Below, in pieces: positions 1-5,521 of a stretch of DNA of 5,521 nucleotides. Every line of letters begins with the position of its first letter. Position 1 is the first letter of the stretch. This DNA comes from Bacteroidales bacterium (lineage in GTDB: Bacteria; Bacteroidota; Bacteroidia; Bacteroidales; PUMT01): assembly GCA_007119075.1 (NCBI GenBank), contig SKQJ01000385.1, positions 1-5,521 of the forward strand, read 5' to 3'. A program made the translations under genes and the position numbers. The notes beneath the pieces are model-generated. The model ran no database searches. It saw only the letters and a list, made by a program, of their open reading frames with translations, and was not told the DNA's origin.

Positions 1-959
1 ACACCGGAGCATACCTTTACAAATGCCAGTCTGTCCCGGTGATTGGGATCCATGTTTGCATGTATTTTGAAAACGAAACCGGAGAATTGCTCCTCCCCGG
101 AATTTACCGGCCGCTCATGAGTTTCCGTGGTGCCCGGAGGAGGGGCAATATCCAGGAAGCAGTCAAGCAGCTCCCTCACTCCGAAATTATTCAGGGCGGA
201 CCCGAAAAAGACCGGAGCAAGGTGTGCGTCTAGATAACTTTCCCTGCTGAAGGCCGGGTAACCGGCCGAAGCAAGTTCCAGTTCTTCTTTAAGCCGGTCG
301 CCATGGGGATGAATATACTTGTCTGCCTCGCCTGAAAAGATATCACTGATCTCGATGCTGCTTCCCTGACGTTGTTTGTCGTCCGTGGTAAAAAGCTCCA
401 GTTTTTGTTCATATATATTGAACACCCCAAGGAAACCGGGTCCATCGCCTATAGGCCAGCTCAGCGGGCATACCTCGATTTCCAGCTCTTTTTCAATCTC
501 GTCAAGCAAGTCGAAGGGGTCCCGTGCAGGCCTGTCCATCTTATTGACAAAAACTATTACCGGGGTTTTTCTCATGCGGCAAACTTCCATCAGCTTCCGG
601 GTCTGAGTTTCGACTCCCTTGCCGGCATCGATAACAATAATGACGCTGTCAACCGCCGTGAGGGTGCGATAGGTATCCTCGGCGAAATCCTGATGCCCCG
701 GGGTATCCAGTATGTTCACCTTAAAACCCTTATATTCAAACCCCATGACCGATGTGGCGACAGATATGCCCCTTTGCCGCTCGATTTCCATGAAGTCGCT
801 CGTAGCCCCTTTCTTGATTTTATTTGATTTTACCGCGCCGGCGACCTGGATTGCGCCCCCGAACAGCAGCAGTTTCTCGGTAAGGGTTGTCTTGCCTGCG
901 TCCGGGTGACTGATTATGCCAAATGTCCTTCTTCTTTCTATTTCTTTCTTAAAACTCAT
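1..959 (-). CDS. prfC: Peptide chain release factor 3 (RF3), 3' end outside the window
   Basis: RF3 is a cytoplasmic translational GTPase that promotes release of RF1/RF2 from the ribosome after termination. The first 319 codons are visible, reading from ATG at 959 to the left edge; family members are about 530 residues, so roughly the last 40% is missing. The G domain shows all GTPase motifs: P-loop SHPDAGKT (17-24), RGIS in the switch I/G2 region (63-66), DTPGH (85-89), NKMD (139-142) and SAL (254-256). The segments FSGFVFKI and ANMDPNHRDR (about 292-310) mark the start of domain II and are close to the E. coli RF3 sequence, which separates it from EF-G and LepA. The ATG at 959 gives MSFKKEIERRRTFGIISHPD, aligning with the usual RF3 start. 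No Shine-Dalgarno precedes it, only an A/T-rich leader, as is common in Bacteroidota. It is transcribed divergently from truA. No frameshift is seen in the visible part. Confidence 0.97.
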   Translation of the reverse strand, partial: MSFKKEIERRRTFGIISHPDAGKTTLTEKLLLFGGAIQVAGAVKSNKIKKGATSDFMEIERQRGISVATSVMGFEYKGFKVNILDTPGHQDFAEDTYRTLTAVDSVIIVIDAGKGVETQTRKLMEVCRMRKTPVIVFVNKMDRPARDPFDLLDEIEKELEIEVCPLSWPIGDGPGFLGVFNIYEQKLELFTTDDKQRQGSSIEISDIFSGEADKYIHPHGDRLKEELELASAGYPAFSRESYLDAHLAPVFFGSALNNFGVRELLDCFLDIAPPPGTTETHERPVNSGEEQFSGFVFKIHANMDPNHRDRLAFVKVCSG

Positions 960-1000
960 TATCTTTTAAATTAGGCCTGCAAAATTAATAATTTACCGGT

Positions 1001-1008
1001 CAAATGTA
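1001..1008 (-). promoter_or_regulatory. Putative -7 box for prfC
   Basis: Read on the minus strand the sequence is TACATTTG, an exact match to the Bacteroidota sigma-ABfr -7 consensus TAnnTTTG. It lies about 41 bp upstream of the prfC ATG, which would give a leader of roughly 35 nt. I see no TTTG-like -33 element at the expected 19-20 bp spacing, so the call rests on the -7 match, its orientation and its position. Confidence 0.4.
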
Positions 1009-1065
1009 AACCCGCGATAGTAATCTGCCCCGGATACAGACATTCCCCGGTTGCGGTTTTCTGAT

Positions 1066-1116
1066 TAATGACGAATAACCTAAATTTGCCGGACAGTCAT
1101 TCGACGATCGTCATTA
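1066..1116. repeat. Spaced inverted repeat around the truA promoter
   Basis: TAATGACGA at 1066-1074 is the perfect reverse complement of TCGTCATTA at 1108-1116, separated by 33 bp. The arms bracket the putative rightward -7 box at 1081-1088. The right arm overlaps the perfect 10-bp palindrome GACGATCGTC (1103-1112), and a further GTCATT copy lies at 1096-1101. The arrangement could be an operator or a structured truA leader, but it is short enough to have arisen by chance. There is no T-tract, so a terminator is unlikely. Confidence 0.35.
1081..1088 (+). promoter_or_regulatory. Putative -7 box for truA
   Basis: TAAATTTG exactly matches the Bacteroidota -7 consensus TAnnTTTG on the plus strand, 52 bp upstream of the TTG start of truA. 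A T-rich stretch TTTTC at 1057-1061, 19 bp upstream, is at best a degenerate -33 element. Transcription would begin near 1095, giving a leader of about 45 nt that contains the palindrome at 1103-1112. Confidence 0.4.
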
Positions 1117-1140
1117 TTGTCACACCTGAACCGTTAAAAA

Positions 1141-1923
1141 TTGGCACAGCGTTATTTCATGGAACTGGCTTTTAAGGGAACCGCCTACAACGGATGGCAG
1201 TTCCAGCCCAATGCCCTCGGCGTGCAGCAGGTCATCGAGGAAGCGCTTTCCCTTTTGTTGAAGGAGCAGATCAGGGTTACCGGAGCAGGAAGAACCGACA
1301 CAGGTGTACACGCCTCTTATTTTGTGGCCCATTTCGATACATCCGTCTTAACTTTGCTGCAGCCAGGGGAAACCGAACGCCGGCTCAATCATATTTTTCC
1401 CCCCGACATTGCCGTCCTTTCCATATTCGCAGTCCGCCCCGATGATCACAGCAGATACAGCGCCATTTCACGAACCTATAAATATCATATCAGTCTCCGC
1501 AAGGATCCCTTCCGGCAGGATACCAGCCATCACATAAATTTCAGGCCTGATACCGGCCTGATGAACAGGGCGGCAGAAGAGTTAATGAAACATAAAGATT
1601 TCGGCTCTTTCTGCCGGTCAAATTCCGGGGCAAAAACTCATATATGCCGTATAACGGAGGCAAAATGGGAAGAAAATGACGGAATGCTGGTTTTTACAAT
1701 TACGGCCGACCGCTTTCTAAGGAACATGGTCAGGGCAATTACAGGCACAATTCTTGATGCCGGTTCGGGCAGGATATCGATCGACAGGTTCAGGGAAGTA
1801 ATCGAGGCAAGGGACAGGCGCATGGCAGGAACTTCTGCTCCGGCCAGGGGGCTTTTTCTCAGCGGCATCGAATATCCTCCCGGCATTCTTGTCCGGAAAC
1901 AGGAATATTACCGGCCAGCCTGA
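1141..1923 (+). CDS. truA: tRNA pseudouridine(38-40) synthase TruA
   Basis: TruA converts uridines 38, 39 and 40 in the anticodon arm of many tRNAs to pseudouridine, acting in the cytoplasm as a homodimer. The protein is 260 residues, a normal length. The catalytic aspartate is D53 in GAGRTDTGVHA (48-58). The conserved active-site tyrosine is probably Y113 in SRTYKYH, and further family blocks are KDFGSFCRSN (152-161), ADRFLRNMVRAITGT (189-203) and TSAPARGLFL (231-240). The chosen start is TTG at 1141: an in-frame TAA lies at 1135-1137, so nothing upstream is possible. The next candidate, ATG at 1159, would remove the RYF residues that begin the first conserved beta strand (RYFMELAFKGTAYNGWQ). 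No Shine-Dalgarno is visible. The usual RTDAGVHA is RTDTGVHA here, a mild change outside the catalytic residue. It diverges from prfC and is followed 76 bp later by the peptidase gene on the same strand. Confidence 0.97.
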   Translation: MAQRYFMELAFKGTAYNGWQFQPNALGVQQVIEEALSLLLKEQIRVTGAGRTDTGVHASYFVAHFDTSVLTLLQPGETERRLNHIFPPDIAVLSIFAVRPDDHSRYSAISRTYKYHISLRKDPFRQDTSHHINFRPDTGLMNRAAEELMKHKDFGSFCRSNSGAKTHICRITEAKWEENDGMLVFTITADRFLRNMVRAITGTILDAGSGRISIDRFREVIEARDRRMAGTSAPARGLFLSGIEYPPGILVRKQEYYRPA

Positions 1924-1951
1924 AATGTTTTACGGTGGCTTGCCTCAACAA

Positions 1952-1983
1952 TTTTGAGCCGGCATGCCATTCGGATATTATTT
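1952..1983 (+). promoter_or_regulatory. Weak candidate promoter for the S9 peptidase gene
   Basis: TTTTG at 1952-1956 resembles the Bacteroidota -33 element and is followed, after exactly 19 bp, by TATTATTT at 1976-1983, which matches six of eight positions when aligned to TAnnTTTG. Transcription would then start close to 1990, just upstream of the ATG at 2000 and downstream of the alternative ATG at 1964. The degenerate -7 box makes this tentative; read-through from truA is also possible because no terminator is evident between the genes. Confidence 0.25.
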
Positions 1984-1999
1984 AACCAAATCAATTCTC

Positions 2000-4738
2000 A
2001 TGAGTATTTCAGACAGTTTTTTTAAAACCATCATCTCAGGTTCTCTTATATTTTTCCTTGCTCTTGCCGCCCTGCCGGCACAGCCGCGGGCGATGACACT
2101 GGAAGACATAATGAATTTTCATCATATGCAGTCGCCGGTCATCAGCCATGACGGGAACTGGGTGGCCTGGTCGGCTTCGCCCGACAGGGGCGACGGTTAC
2201 GGGGTTCTGGTATCGGCCGGAAATAATGCCGAATACAGGATCGAACGGGGAGCAAACCCGCGCTTTGCCTTGACTGGCAACATGGTGCTTTTCACCAGGA
2301 GGCCTTCCCTTCCGGGGAACGATAACGGTGAACCGGACGGAGAAAGGGATGCCGCCGTGCTGGTCAGCACTTCCGACGGAACACAAAAAGTATTTGAGAA
2401 TGTGAGAAATGCCTCCTTCAGCACACCCGGAAAGCACCTGTTTATCCACAGGCATTCCGAAACCGACACTGCAGGAAATGACAGCGGGAACAGAACAAAC
2501 GGGGCGGGGACCCCTCTTCTGGTGAAAGACCTGGAATCGGAAAAACAGGTTACCATTCAGTTTGTGGACCGGTGGACGGCCGACAGTCTGGGATCGGTTC
2601 TGGTTTTCTCGGTCAGGGACACACTCGAATCGAATAACGGATTATACTACCTCTCGCTGAAGGATATCTCTTCTGAGATCAGTCCAATTGATACTGCCGG
2701 CAGTATGGAGTTCGGCAGCTTTTCATGGTTTGAGAAAGAATCCAGGCTGGCGTGGACCAGGGCAGTGGCAACGGAAAAAGATACCGTTGAAACGGCTGTC
2801 ATCCAGTCCTGGCAGTCCGGCCTCCCGGTCGACACCTTCCTTAAACAGGAAGACGCACCCGGGGGATTCTTCCTGCCCTTTAACAACAGCCTTACCTGGA
2901 GCAGCGACGGACGGAGGCTTTTCTTCGGGTTCAGGCCCACCCGGTACTCCCGGGCTTTCACCGTGGAGACCGCCCGCGCATCAGTAATAGATTCAATCGC
3001 CGGCAGGGCGGATGTAGATGTTTGGCACGGGAATGACCCGTTCATTAAAACCCACGAAAAAAACCGCTGGAACCAGGCGGTCAACCAGAACTTCCTCTCG
3101 GTTTTCCACCTGGACGACAGACAGATAGTGCAGCTGGCCGATGAGGAAACACCTGAAGTCCAGGCCTCGCCCAACGGCCGTTATGTGCTGGCGTGGACCT
3201 TCCTGCCGCATAGCAAAAGAATCACCTGGGAGGGCAGTTTCCGCGATATCTACGCTATAAACACCGAGACCGGAGAAAGGTCGCTTGTTGCCGAAGAGAT
3301 AAGCGATGTCGCATCCCTATCCCCTTCCGGGGAATATGTTCTTTATTTCCTTGACGGTCACTGGCATTCCTGGCATATACCGACCCGAACCAAAAGGAAT
3401 ATTACATCCGGCCTGGATGTCCACTTCTTTGATGAAACCGACGACAGGCCTTCACCCCCGTCAAGCTACCGCCTGGCGGGATGGCTGGAGGACGGGGAAT
3501 CGGTCCTTCTGTATGACCGGTATGATATCTGGCGGGCCGGTTTAAGCAATGGCGATATGCAGAACATAACTTCAGGCGAAGGAAGAAAGGACCAGACTAT
3601 ATTCCGCATCAGGAAAATGGATGAAAATCCCCTTTTCGGCAAAAGTGATCAGTTATATATCGAAGGATTCAATGACAGCACAAAGGTCAGGGCACTTTAC
3701 TCGGCACGGCCGGACCGTCGGGGGATCAGCCTGTTGAGGGACGAGGGGGCAAATCTCCGTTTCCGCATGCTTTCTGGCGATGAAAAAACCATTGTATACA
3801 GCCGCGAATCGTATAATGAATTCCCCGATTTGTGGGTCACCGATTCACGTTTCCGTAACCCGGAAAGAGTTTCCCGGCTCTCAGAACAGCTTGATGAGTT
3901 CAACTGGGGCACCGCAGAACTGATGTCCTTTAATTCGGCCGGCGGCATCCCGCTGCAGGGGGTTGTCATCAAACCCGGGGATTACGATCCCTCAAAAAGA
4001 TATCCGGTCCTTGTGTACTTTTATGAGAAATTCTCCCAGCGGCTGCATGATTTCAACCAGACAGTCATCAACCACAGGCCTTCTTTCGGTTATTATGCCA
4101 GCAACGGATACGTGGTCTTCCTTCCCGACATTCATTTCAGGGAAGGCAGACCCGGCATGTCAGCGGTAAACTCGCTGGTTCCGGCGGTAAAGAAGCTTAT
4201 CGATCTGGGCATAGCCGACCCCGGTGCCATAGGACTCCACGGCCATTCCTGGAGCGGTTACCAGACCGCCTTTGTTGTGACGCAGACCGATATATTCAAG
4301 GCCGCAGTTGCCGGGGCGCCCGTCTCCAACATGACCAGCGCCTACGGAGGCATAAGGTGGGGAAGCGGACTGGCAAGGCAGTTCCAGTACGAGACGGGAC
4401 AGAGCAGGCTGGGCTCCTCAATTTTTGACAGAAGATACCTTTATATAGAGAACTCGCCCCTGTTCTACGCCCATGAAATAAACACCCCTCTGCTGATCAT
4501 GCACGGCGATGCCGACGAGGCGGTGCCATGGGAGCAATCGATCGAGCTCTACCTGGCCATGCGGCGTGCCGGGAAAGACATTATCTTTCTGCAATACCGC
4601 GGTGAGCCGCATCATCCGCAAAAATATCCCAACAAAGTGGATTATACCATCAGGATGAAGGAGTATTTTGATTATCATCTGAAGGGGCATGAACCTGCAA
4701 AATGGATTACCGGGGGAGCGCCCTACACAGGAAACTGA
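2000..4738 (+). CDS. Exported S9 family (prolyl oligopeptidase-like) serine peptidase
   Basis: This 912-residue protein is a predicted periplasmic or extracytoplasmic serine peptidase. Residues 1-27 look like a Sec signal peptide (one Lys, hydrophobic IISGSLIFFLALAALPA, cleavage probably after A27). No lipobox cysteine or type IX sorting domain is visible. Residues about 32-640 contain repeated strand-turn patterns such as VISHDGNWVAWSA, LTWSSDGRRLFFG and ASPNGRYVLAW, consistent with the S9 beta-propeller. The alpha/beta hydrolase domain starts near 640 (GGIPLQGVVIKPGDYDP). The triad is S750 in GHSWSGY, D839 in HGDADEAVP and H871 in GEPHHP. The fifth position of GxSxG is Ser instead of the usual Gly. 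S9 enzymes cleave short peptides, often after proline, but the specificity here cannot be read from sequence. An in-frame ATG at 1964 would add 12 residues; the ATG at 2000 gives the more typical signal peptide. The stop abuts that of the convergent gene. Confidence 0.93.
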   Translation: MSISDSFFKTIISGSLIFFLALAALPAQPRAMTLEDIMNFHHMQSPVISHDGNWVAWSASPDRGDGYGVLVSAGNNAEYRIERGANPRFALTGNMVLFTRRPSLPGNDNGEPDGERDAAVLVSTSDGTQKVFENVRNASFSTPGKHLFIHRHSETDTAGNDSGNRTNGAGTPLLVKDLESEKQVTIQFVDRWTADSLGSVLVFSVRDTLESNNGLYYLSLKDISSEISPIDTAGSMEFGSFSWFEKESRLAWTRAVATEKDTVETAVIQSWQSGLPVDTFLKQEDAPGGFFLPFNNSLTWSSDGRRLFFGFRPTRYSRAFTVETARASVIDSIAGRADVDVWHGNDPFIKTHEKNRWNQAVNQNFLSVFHLDDRQIVQLADEETPEVQASPNGRYVLAWTFLPHSKRITWEGSFRDIYAINTETGERSLVAEEISDVASLSPSGEYVLYFLDGHWHSWHIPTRTKRNITSGLDVHFFDETDDRPSPPSSYRLAGWLEDGESVLLYDRYDIWRAGLSNGDMQNITSGEGRKDQTIFRIRKMDENPLFGKSDQLYIEGFNDSTKVRALYSARPDRRGISLLRDEGANLRFRMLSGDEKTIVYSRESYNEFPDLWVTDSRFRNPERVSRLSEQLDEFNWGTAELMSFNSAGGIPLQGVVIKPGDYDPSKRYPVLVYFYEKFSQRLHDFNQTVINHRPSFGYYASNGYVVFLPDIHFREGRPGMSAVNSLVPAVKKLIDLGIADPGAIGLHGHSWSGYQTAFVVTQTDIFKAAVAGAPVSNMTSAYGGIRWGSGLARQFQYETGQSRLGSSIFDRRYLYIENSPLFYAHEINTPLLIMHGDADEAVPWEQSIELYLAMRRAGKDIIFLQYRGEPHHPQKYPNKVDYTIRMKEYFDYHLKGHEPAKWITGGAPYTGN

Positions 4739-5320
4739 CTATACCAGGTCACATGCATCGGCGGGCATCCAGTGGGCATCCTTCCCTTCCCACTTCACAT
4801 TGCATCCGATGGGATTGGTAAGGGGTGTGCGTACCGGCCTGCCGGATAAATGATCCTCCAGGGCATTTTCAAGGTCATTGACCTTCATTTTGGAACTGTC
4901 CCTCGGAGAGTCAATGCCCCTGCCTGTATAGATCAGTTTTCTGTCCTGATCGAATACGAAAAAATGAGGTGTGCGGAGTGCGCCGTATTTCATTGCCACT
5001 TCCTGTGACTCATCATACAGGTAGACCCACGGGAATTTATGTTCCTTCATTCGTTCCACCATATGGGGAAAGTCGTCTTCAGGATAGGTATGCTTGCTGT
5101 TTGAATTGATAGCCACGAATTTAACACCCGCGGGGGAGAACTTGTCGGCCGTGGCCCGGGTTACCTCATCAGAACCGATAACATAGGGACAGTGGTTGCA
5201 CGTAAAAAATACAACCAGCACTTTTGCATCTCCGAAATTCTCCAGTGAGTACGTATTGCCGTCGGTTGCCGGCAGACTGAAGCCGGGGGCCTTATCTTTC
5301 AGTTGCAGTGTAAAAGCCAT
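4739..5320 (-). CDS. Thioredoxin-fold, peroxiredoxin-like (AhpC/TSA domain) protein
   Basis: The protein is 193 residues with a complete thioredoxin/redoxin fold. The N-terminal LKDKAPGFSLPATDGNTYSL (7-26) is typical of AhpC/TSA and redoxin domains. The strand VLVVFFTCNHCPYV (34-47) carries a CNHC redox motif (C41, C44), and RTPHFFVFD (116-124) supplies the cis-proline loop (P118). Two more cysteines lie near the C-terminus: C173 in PIGCNVKW and C190. To my knowledge the TCNHCPYV and GC-x-x-KW motifs mark the peroxiredoxin-like 1 group, whose substrate is poorly defined, so I leave the reaction at thiol-disulfide or peroxide chemistry. No signal peptide or membrane segment is seen, suggesting a cytoplasmic location. 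The start at 5320 gives a compact N-terminus directly before the fold; no Shine-Dalgarno is visible in the A/T-rich leader. A partial gene ends 14 bp upstream on the same strand, suggesting an operon. Confidence 0.93.
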   Translation of the reverse strand: MAFTLQLKDKAPGFSLPATDGNTYSLENFGDAKVLVVFFTCNHCPYVIGSDEVTRATADKFSPAGVKFVAINSNSKHTYPEDDFPHMVERMKEHKFPWVYLYDESQEVAMKYGALRTPHFFVFDQDRKLIYTGRGIDSPRDSSKMKVNDLENALEDHLSGRPVRTPLTNPIGCNVKWEGKDAHWMPADACDLV

Positions 5321-5334
5321 GATATAAGAAGTTT

Positions 5335-5521
5335 TTAAGGTTTGTAGATCATGCCGCCGTACCGGAACATGTATGCACCGGCAGCCGGCATACCATTTTT
5401 AACAGCTATATGGCCAAAAAGTTCATCGCTAACCGGCCTTGCCCGGCCTGACGGGACACGCACAAAAATGCAATTCGGCCATTTCTGACGGGCCTGATCA
5501 GGTCGATTGTTTATCAGGAGA
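5335..5521 (-). CDS. C-terminal fragment of an unrecognised protein, 5' end outside the window
   Basis: On the minus strand one frame stays open from the right edge (first full codon at 5520-5518) to TAA at 5337-5335, giving 61 codons and no in-window start that must be used. The visible tail includes WPNCIFVRVPSGRARPVSDE and, at the very end, AAGAYMFRYGGMIYKP. The composition is protein-like, with aromatic and glycine residues spaced as in a folded beta-rich domain and no low complexity. The other two minus-strand frames are closed within about 25 bases of the edge. The stop lies 14 bp before the ATG of the thioredoxin-fold gene, a spacing typical of an operon, which supports a real coding region. 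I do not recognise the family and assign no function. A run of this length could be open by chance about one time in twenty, so the call is probable rather than certain. Confidence 0.6.
   Translation of the reverse strand, partial: LLINNRPDQARQKWPNCIFVRVPSGRARPVSDELFGHIAVKNGMPAAGAYMFRYGGMIYKP

Noticed and set aside
372..827. Plus-strand open frame of 151 codons
   Set aside because: It lies fully antisense to prfC, whose minus-strand frame carries every RF3 GTPase motif; the plus-strand product shows no recognisable domain.
1944..1958. Small hairpin CTCAA-loop-TTGAG after truA
   Set aside because: Only a 5-bp stem with no following T-tract, too weak for an intrinsic terminator. It also overlaps the possible -33 element of the peptidase promoter.
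2464..2520. Asp/Asn/Gly-rich segment in the peptidase, considered as a domain junction or repeat insertion
   Set aside because: The stretch TAGNDSGNRTNGAG looks like a surface loop between propeller strands; the reading frame continues and no repeat is present.
2647..3174. Minus-strand open frame of 175 codons, with others at 2036-2455 and 2197-2556
   Set aside because: All are antisense to the S9 peptidase, overlap one another in part and give compositionally biased products without domain features. They are shadows of the peptidase gene.
5338..5451. Plus-strand open stretch near the right edge
   Set aside because: It is shorter than the minus-strand frame in the same place, ends at an internal TGA and has no start or neighbour context.
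1..5521. Search for mobile elements, CRISPR arrays, tRNA or rRNA genes and defence-like or phage-like genes
   Set aside because: No repeated spacer pattern, transposase motifs, terminal inverted repeats, cloverleaf or defence-associated domains were recognised; the window is filled by housekeeping and metabolic-type genes.

Overview
This 5.5 kb window looks like ordinary chromosomal housekeeping DNA from a member of the Bacteroidota with intermediate GC content. The evidence is the mix of protein types (a release factor 3, a TruA with Bacteroidota-like N-terminus, and a large secreted S9 peptidase of the kind common in Bacteroidales and relatives). Translation starts also lack Shine-Dalgarno sequences, and two matches to the Bacteroidota -7 promoter consensus TAnnTTTG lie in the right orientation upstream of genes. 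The taxon call is inference; no rRNA or other marker is present.

Layout. (1) Positions 1-959, minus strand: the first 319 codons of prfC (peptide chain release factor 3), whose 3' end lies beyond the left edge. (2) 960-1140: a 181-bp divergent promoter region with one -7-like box for each direction, a 10-bp perfect palindrome and a 9-bp inverted repeat around the rightward box. (3) 1141-1923, plus strand: truA, tRNA pseudouridine(38-40) synthase, apparently starting at TTG. (4) 2000-4738, plus strand: a 912-residue exported S9 (prolyl oligopeptidase family) serine peptidase with signal peptide, predicted beta-propeller and C-terminal alpha/beta hydrolase domain with a full Ser-Asp-His triad. 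(5) 4739-5320, minus strand: a 193-residue peroxiredoxin-like/thioredoxin-fold protein with a CNHC motif. Its stop codon directly abuts the stop codon of the peptidase. (6) 5335-5521, minus strand: the C-terminal 61 codons of an unrecognised protein ending 14 bp upstream of the thioredoxin-fold gene, probably in the same operon.

prfC and truA both serve translation (release factor recycling and tRNA anticodon-stem modification) and share a divergent control region. The peptidase would act outside the cytoplasm on peptides. The thioredoxin-fold protein has no visible signal peptide and is probably a cytoplasmic redox protein. I see no mobile element, CRISPR array, RNA gene, phage gene or defence system, and no convincing previously undescribed system. 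The most useful leads are the unidentified partial gene at the right edge, the abutting convergent stop codons, the dyads in the prfC-truA region and some start-site questions.
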